Positions 58,744 to 64,000 of a DNA stretch of 64,000 nt are shown in pieces. The DNA comes from Drosophila pseudoobscura (lineage: Eukaryota; Arthropoda; Insecta; Diptera; Drosophilidae): positions 3,782,001-3,846,000 of the forward strand of contig NC_046680.1 in NCBI RefSeq assembly GCF_009870125.1, given 5' to 3'. A program made the translations under genes and the position numbers. The stretch's first letter is position 1, and each line of letters opens with the position of its first letter. The notes beneath the pieces are model-generated. The model ran no database searches, was not told where the DNA came from, and saw only the letters and a list, made by a program, of their open reading frames with translations.

Positions 58744-61131
58744 CTGCTAAAAAATGGACAGCTGTGCATGCGTCAAAGGTGGCCACACCGACTTTGCGAG
58801 GCGTTTGCTGTCATTTGCTGCATTAACAAATAACCGTAAATGTTCGCATTGCCATAGGTCAGCATGGACTCAAAGCTCCGCCTTGGCGCTGCGGGGTCGG
58901 CTTGAATGAATAGCATTAATTTTTCAATGTGCCAATGCAAAGCTTGCATGAAAATGCCATTAGAATGGGAATGAACCTTCTAATTATGTGGCTGCCCTCT
59001 GGCCCAGTCACAGTCCATCCGAGAGATGATAGATGCGCGAGATTTCGTTGAAGCAAGCACCAACATGGTAAGTCCCGATGGACGCCTAGTTCTCAGAGAC
59101 TATCGGAGCGAGAGCAGACTAATTTTTATGTCCTGACTCCTGGGATATAACTGCAGACAGTCGTCAGGATCTTAAAAGCGAGTATTTCGAAATATATTTA
59201 CTAATGGAGAGTAGCTTGAGAGACACTTGTGTGTCGAATTGTGAAATTTTTCAAATTAAAATCACATTTGAATCGCTCTTGACTTAAATCTCAGGCAGCC
59301 AAAAGCAATAATTGTAACGGGCATTTGATTTCCGAGGCAAGCTCGTATTCACCTGGCATAATTACACAAGATGATGGCTTTCATCATAGCTCCAATGATC
59401 CGAAGCGAACAGTTGTGGTCCAATTGTAGTATCAATGGACTCCAGACTGACCTGATGAAAAACCACAAGCATACAATAAGCCAGTGTATTTGGCAAATAT
59501 GATTTTTAATGCAATCTCATCGGGGCATGTCACCACCATGATCAACTATGACTTGTTCAATTAGAAGCACACTTCCCGCATACGCAAGCAAGAGCTAACT
59601 TTTGGGTTGCTTTCGATCACGATCGCTAAGGGTGATCTAACGCCCTTACACCCTACATATGTATGTACCTACTTATATATATGTACGTATACTTTATGAT
59701 TACGAGTATATCAAACAACTGAATTATAAGAGATGTCATCGGTGTGTGCCTGAGAGGAGATGATTTGCAAAAGAAGAGGACTTGGGGGCGTCACTGCTGG
59801 CAGCAGATCAACAGTGACAGTCCCTTAACCGGCTTTCCAATTTACAAGCATCGCCCGAAATCCAAAATCTGGCTGGTAAATGCCCATTAATTGTACTAAC
59901 TTTTGATAAGCATAACAAATACATGTACGAACCGGGGGCATGCGAAATAATGATGAAACTTATGACAGATTGGTGGCTTGGCAGTGGCCTAGGCTCCACC
60001 AATGCAAAAATAGTATCTATCGGATGTATCTCGCTACTTGCATATTCGTATATGAACATGTTGAGCAAACTGAAAAATAGTAATTAGCGTGCCCCTAAAC
60101 TATTATCTAATATATTAAATACATATAAAAATACACCTAAAACAAATCAGAGTACAACATAGACCACACGTTTGAGTTGTCGCTGATGCTTTGATTAAAT
60201 TTGTTTTAGCAAATTGCAACATTGTTTTAGTGGAACGGATTCGGATTTCTTAGCGCTCTGATTCGGATCCAATTTCTCCACACTAAGGTATTAGTGATAA
60301 CGTCCAAGACTTTTCAGCCCAGCCCAAGCCGGACAAATAGATACATATATAATTATGTGTATTGTGTTCGGGAGTAATTTCGTATGAGCGTTTACCCTTG
60401 ACAGATGTCGCATTTTTAGTATATGATTCATCAGCATCCCAGCAAGGCAATTTGTTGACGATTGCTAGTGCCTAGAACTACCCGGATTTGTTTTTCCGCC
60501 ATTTCATTATAGTGCCTTTAATTTACTACGAGACTCATAATATAATAATACTTTAATGCCACAAAAAGTGTTCTGCGGACACCACAAATCGAAAAGTACA
60601 ATACATATTTAGGCTCCACACACAGCAAACTAAATATTATTTGGACAAGGCTCAAAGAACGAAATCCATTAGTAGGAACCAGAGAGCCAAAAATACTACT
60701 AATAAAAATGTAAAGCCCACTGAAATGGCAAAGCCAAAAGCAGGCGAAAACAAATTAAGTCCCTGGCCAAGCGGAAAGCTGCTGGGAATGCGCATAGTGA
60801 CATACAGTAAGCAAAGAGATGCCAACTCTCAACACGCTGCTGCGACTTCCAGGGGCAAAGCAAGAGCACGCCCGCGCCGAGATCCAACTTTTGGAGCTTA
60901 CTCTCAGAGACAACAAAACGAAAGTGAGCATGAGAGTGAGCTTCGCTGTTGGCGTTGGCGTCAGCTTCAGCGTTGGCGTTGGCGTTGACTCATCTGCTGG
61001 CTGAGCTGCAAGCGTATCGTTTACTCGTACCTCTTCTGCGCGGCTTGAGACTGCTGCGGACGGCTGAGTCTGCGGCCGCGCAGCGGAGCGGCGGCAACGC
61101 AAGCAGCGCCTGCTTGGTACATATAAAACAG
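58744..61131. other. no gene recognised
   Basis: A short DINE-1-like scrap at about 59083-59155 (CGCCTAGTTCTCAGAGACTATCGGAGC). A GGCGTT/GTTGGC hexamer tandem at 60946-60987. Frames over the GC-rich 60640-61300 stretch on both strands are driven by these repeats and are not called. Confidence 0.4.
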
Positions 61132-61170
61132 ACGATCTTGGTAAAATATTCACAATCATTTTCAAGCTGT
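61132..61170 (+). promoter_or_regulatory. TATA-type core promoter, probably for the secreted protein gene
   Basis: TATAAAA at 61132-61138, with TTCAAG about 30 bp downstream as a possible start. The following ~240 bp looks like a Drosophila 5' leader (GAAAAAGTGAC, GTGAAGTGAAAATCC). The coding exon at 63562 follows a clear splice acceptor (CTTCTCCGCAG, 63521), so a spliced leader from here is plausible. Confidence 0.4.
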
Positions 61171-61399
61171 TCGTACGCGCGCTCGAGTCGAGAGGTGTCT
61201 GGATTTTTTCAGTGTAAGCGACGGCGTCAATAGATTTAGTAAAGTTATCGGTGTGCCATATGCAAAAAGTGCTCAGACCCAAGTTCAATGAAAGCTGCTC
61301 AGCCACAGCCGCAGACTCTTAACGAACGGAAAAAGTGACTGGCCAATTGGTGGTGAAGTGAAAATCCAAAGGACGTCCGAGAATAGCGAATCCCTAGTG

Positions 61400-63521
61400 T
61401 GCCCTGACCTCGATATAGGATCAGCCACAGATGCTGCAATTTATACCGCTACTCTAAGTACGAGTATAAATTGTGCTGCAGCAGCCTTTTGTGGCTAGAA
61501 ATTAAATTCATCTGCAGTTGATTGATTGATGGATAGTTTCATTGATTCAGTTGCAGTTGTCGCTTCTCTGCGGATGCCTAGTCCCGTCCCTGCCTCTGCC
61601 TGTCTGCATGTCCACCCATGTCTGTCCCCCTCTACCCCGCTACCCTCTCACCATTCCGCAGTTTCTTGTCTGTCTCATGCAACCATTTCGACCGTTGCTT
61701 GGAGTGCTGGAAATTTATTTGTTGGAGATGCGATCTGAACTTTGCAGTTGATTGTTTTGTGTTTTGTTGCACTGTTGCAAAATACAGCAGCGCAAAAATC
61801 TGCAGTTTTAAATTATGTGAAAAGCGGCCACAGAACAGCGGCAGTAGACACCACAGATGCTGCAACTTATACACAGCAATGGCATGGGCATTAAATTACT
61901 AATCGTACCAGCACAAAAAAAAAGACAATGTATGTACATATGTATGTGCATATATGTACATATGTATACTACCTATAACACCTACATGCGTCGTACGAGT
62001 TCTTGAAGGAGGAAGAAGAGTTTTACGAATATGGGATTGGAAGGTCTAAGCTATTTGCCAATGGCGATTTGAGATTCAATTAGTTAACAGGCCCCGATTG
62101 GAGCCTCAAGAAAGTTTGTCGCTTTTTCGAGTCTTTTGTTTTTCCCCTCGGTCTGGACGTCCATCAATTCCCGCTGAAAGTGTGTCAATGAATCGTTTGT
62201 GGTAGCCGCGGGTAGATTTTTGACTGCGCATATGTATGTACATATATGTATGTATTATTATATGTATATGAGGAAAAAATATTATACGCAACTCAATAAA
62301 TTCTAAGCTCATGAAATAGAAAGCAGAATTTCTAAATCCAAGGCAAAAGTTAATAGTCTGGTCAATCAAATGACTCAAAGAAACTCTGAAAATATTTTAT
62401 GCAAATTTTGTTTGGTAAAAACCAGCAATTTAATTTGTTCATAGTCAACTATTTTTAGGTTTGACTCACGCCGAACGCATCCCGCAATTTGGCTCAGAGA
62501 TCGATTTAGCGATTGGGCACGAGCTCGGCTTAGTTCTTGTTGAGATTTTGTTTATGGTCACATGCAAATTTCACCAGCTCTTGCTGGCTAAAACAATCAG
62601 GCTGACGATTTATGAGCCAAGATACCTGAGACACTGATTTAACTCGGCCTGACTGAGAATAGATTTTGGCAAATCATGCTTATCCGGATCTGATTGTGGG
62701 AAAACACCAGCAAAGCTCCTCGGCTAACCAACTCAAATTCAGTCATCACAACTCTGCCAGTACTGCCAGTCTTTCCGTATGGGAGGGGGCTCATGCTATA
62801 CATATAATAAAATATCGTCAATTATGAAATTGACGCTCTAAACACCAAACGACTGCCGCCCCTTTGCGTAACGCACGCTTCTTCAGATCTTCAGAGCAGA
62901 CAGCAGTAGCGGGGCCACCAGAGAAGTCGTTTATCCGACTAAGAAGCTCTGACAAATTGCACACGTACTCGTGTCTACACACTACTACTGCATACATTTT
63001 GCAAAAGTGTTTAGATGTCTGAGAACCGGTGGGGAGCGGGTAGCGGATAGCTGGGACGAGGGAGGAGGGACCGGTAATCTCACACCCAACCGCGCCAGTA
63101 CGAGTTGTCTTGAGTTAACTTAAGCTCCTCCTTTGGACAAGCTACTTCGTCTTCAGTGTTGGCGGAGCAGCAAGTGCCATTTGCCATCGATATCGTGATC
63201 TCGGGCCTGACTGTCTGCCCCATCATCTATGGAATATCCTCCATAATATCATCCATCTCCATAGCTGACAAATACTCGGGTGGCTTCGCATATCCAGCTT
63301 TTCGACTTTTATGGGTCTTTCACGATCCCGTCGCGAAATGTTGTCATGACGCTGTTTGCATCTTGACGATGACGAAACACTGCTCAATCGATTACGCGAG
63401 TCACTCTGTATATTCTTGATTGTCACTGGCACCTTCTTGTTCGACTCTTAGCCTTTATACTTAGGTACATACAAAGGCAGCTTATTGGCCGCTGTTAATC
63501 GAAATATTGTCTTCTCCGCAG
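61400..63521. other. probable 5' intron and leader region
   Basis: No coding gene assigned. TATGTACATATG-type microsatellites at 61928-61969 and 62228-62268. Frames at 63156-63419 (plus) and 63223-63432 (minus, Arg/Ser-rich) overlap each other and fit no family. Confidence 0.35.
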
Positions 63522-63561
63522 GTTTTTCGTAGCAACACAGAGCAAAGTGAAAGCAAAAGCC

Positions 63562-63894
63562 ATGTTCCGATTTCGAGAACAGTTCGCAGTCGTCCTCTCC
63601 ATGGCGATGCTGGCGCTGGCTCTGGCTCTGGCCAGTGCCGACTACCAGGGCAACATGTTTCTCAACGGGCAGTACAAGAACGGCGCTAAGGAGCACCAGG
63701 AGACCCACTTCTCCGTGAACGCCGCATCGAACGTCTTCCTGAATCACGCTATCATCAGCCGCCAAGCCTCGCCCTTCCAGGGCCCCACATACCTGCCGCC
63801 AAAGGAGTTCCTGAAGTGCGCCTCAGGCCAGCAATGTGTGCGTCAGGGTCAATGTCAAAACGGATACTACACACAGCAACTGCCCAAGATCCAG
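63562..63894 (+). CDS. secreted clip-domain-like protein, first coding exon (partial)
   Basis: ATG at 63562 in an A-rich leader, 111 codons, then AAGATCCAG|GTAAGC. Residues 1-26 are a signal peptide with an ALALALAS core and cleavage before DYQGNMF. The mature part is Asn/Gln-rich, and near the end CASGQQCVRQGQCQNGYY resembles the first three cysteines of the clip-like domain in serine-protease homologues (masquerade and scarface type). Such proteins act outside the cell, often as non-catalytic regulators of matrix or protease cascades. The protease-like domain would lie beyond the right edge, so the class is inferred. G/C-rich third codon positions and clean frame indicate a real gene. Translation past the donor stops after 17 codons. 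Confidence 0.75.
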
Positions 63895-64000
63895 GTAAGC
63901 CCCAATCCCACCCTAGCAACGGTCGTGCGCTGGACCACTCTCTAACCCGGGGCACCCATTCATTCGCTTTCAATTTATCCAGTTGTCTATTGCATAATGG

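Noticed and set aside
60641..61306. 115-codon plus-strand and 183-codon minus-strand frames
   Set aside because: They overlap each other, are driven by the GGCGTT hexamer tandem and lie over the likely promoter and leader.
63156..63432. Overlapping plus and minus frames upstream of the last gene
   Set aside because: Opposite-strand frames of similar length, no domain, inside a likely 5' intron.
1..64000. tRNA, rRNA or snRNA genes
   Set aside because: I looked for B-box (GGTTCGAATCC-like) and other landmarks by eye and found none I could support; a tRNAscan/Infernal run would settle it.

Overview
This window is nuclear DNA of a Drosophila. It is AT-rich, has spliced genes with long introns, and carries many ATACATATGT-type microsatellites. 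About 20 copies of one Helentron-derived non-autonomous element of the DINE-1/INE-1 type are spread across it. The element's sequence, with abundant ~1.1 kb copies, points to the obscura group (pseudoobscura, miranda, subobscura and relatives). I cannot fix the species. Recognisable genes match genes I remember from the base of D. melanogaster 2R (Muller C): Yeti, a Ugt50-type UDP-glycosyltransferase and a Sec14-domain RhoGEF.

Layout. 1-2147 (minus): exons of a Dbl/Kalirin-type RhoGEF whose CRAL-TRIO (Sec14) domain can be read across four splice junctions; it runs off the left edge, and a possible 5' exon lies at 6136-6370. 3140-5000: a decayed Ty3/gypsy integrase on the minus strand, split by a full DINE-1-like element. 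7760-8644 (plus): Yeti, the BCNT/CFDP1 orthologue, intact with one intron. 8.7-19.5 kb: non-coding, with a block of DINE-1-like copies at 14.9-18.8 kb, two of them in tandem. 19569-23978 (plus): a complete six-exon UDP-glycosyltransferase with signal peptide and C-terminal membrane anchor; its third intron holds another DINE-1-like copy. 24.7-25.9 kb (plus): a CNDP2-like M20 dipeptidase pseudogene that keeps its introns. 27655-31348 (minus): a three-exon gene for a 525-residue protein with two membrane segments and three PPxY motifs. 31760-32134: a 375-bp element with Transib hallmarks, inserted in a short secretory-type ORF.

From 33 to 56 kb the window is mostly accessory: more DINE-1-like copies, a pogo/Tigger-like element, a split LOA/R1-type non-LTR retrotransposon, two tiny palindromic inserts flanked by 8-bp direct repeats, and a few orphan exon candidates. 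From 56 kb to the end it is non-coding sequence leading to a TATA-type promoter near 61.1 kb and the first coding exon (63562-63894, plus) of a secreted clip-domain-like protein that runs off the right edge.

The recognised genes do not form a pathway. Their neighbourhood is best read as conserved Muller C microsynteny in a repeat-rich region. The main novelty is in the mobile DNA: the Transib-like miniature with RSS-like ends, unusual DINE-1 structures (tandem, inverted, doubled end, 115-bp miniature), and GA-rich tracts inside those elements that resemble MSL recognition elements.
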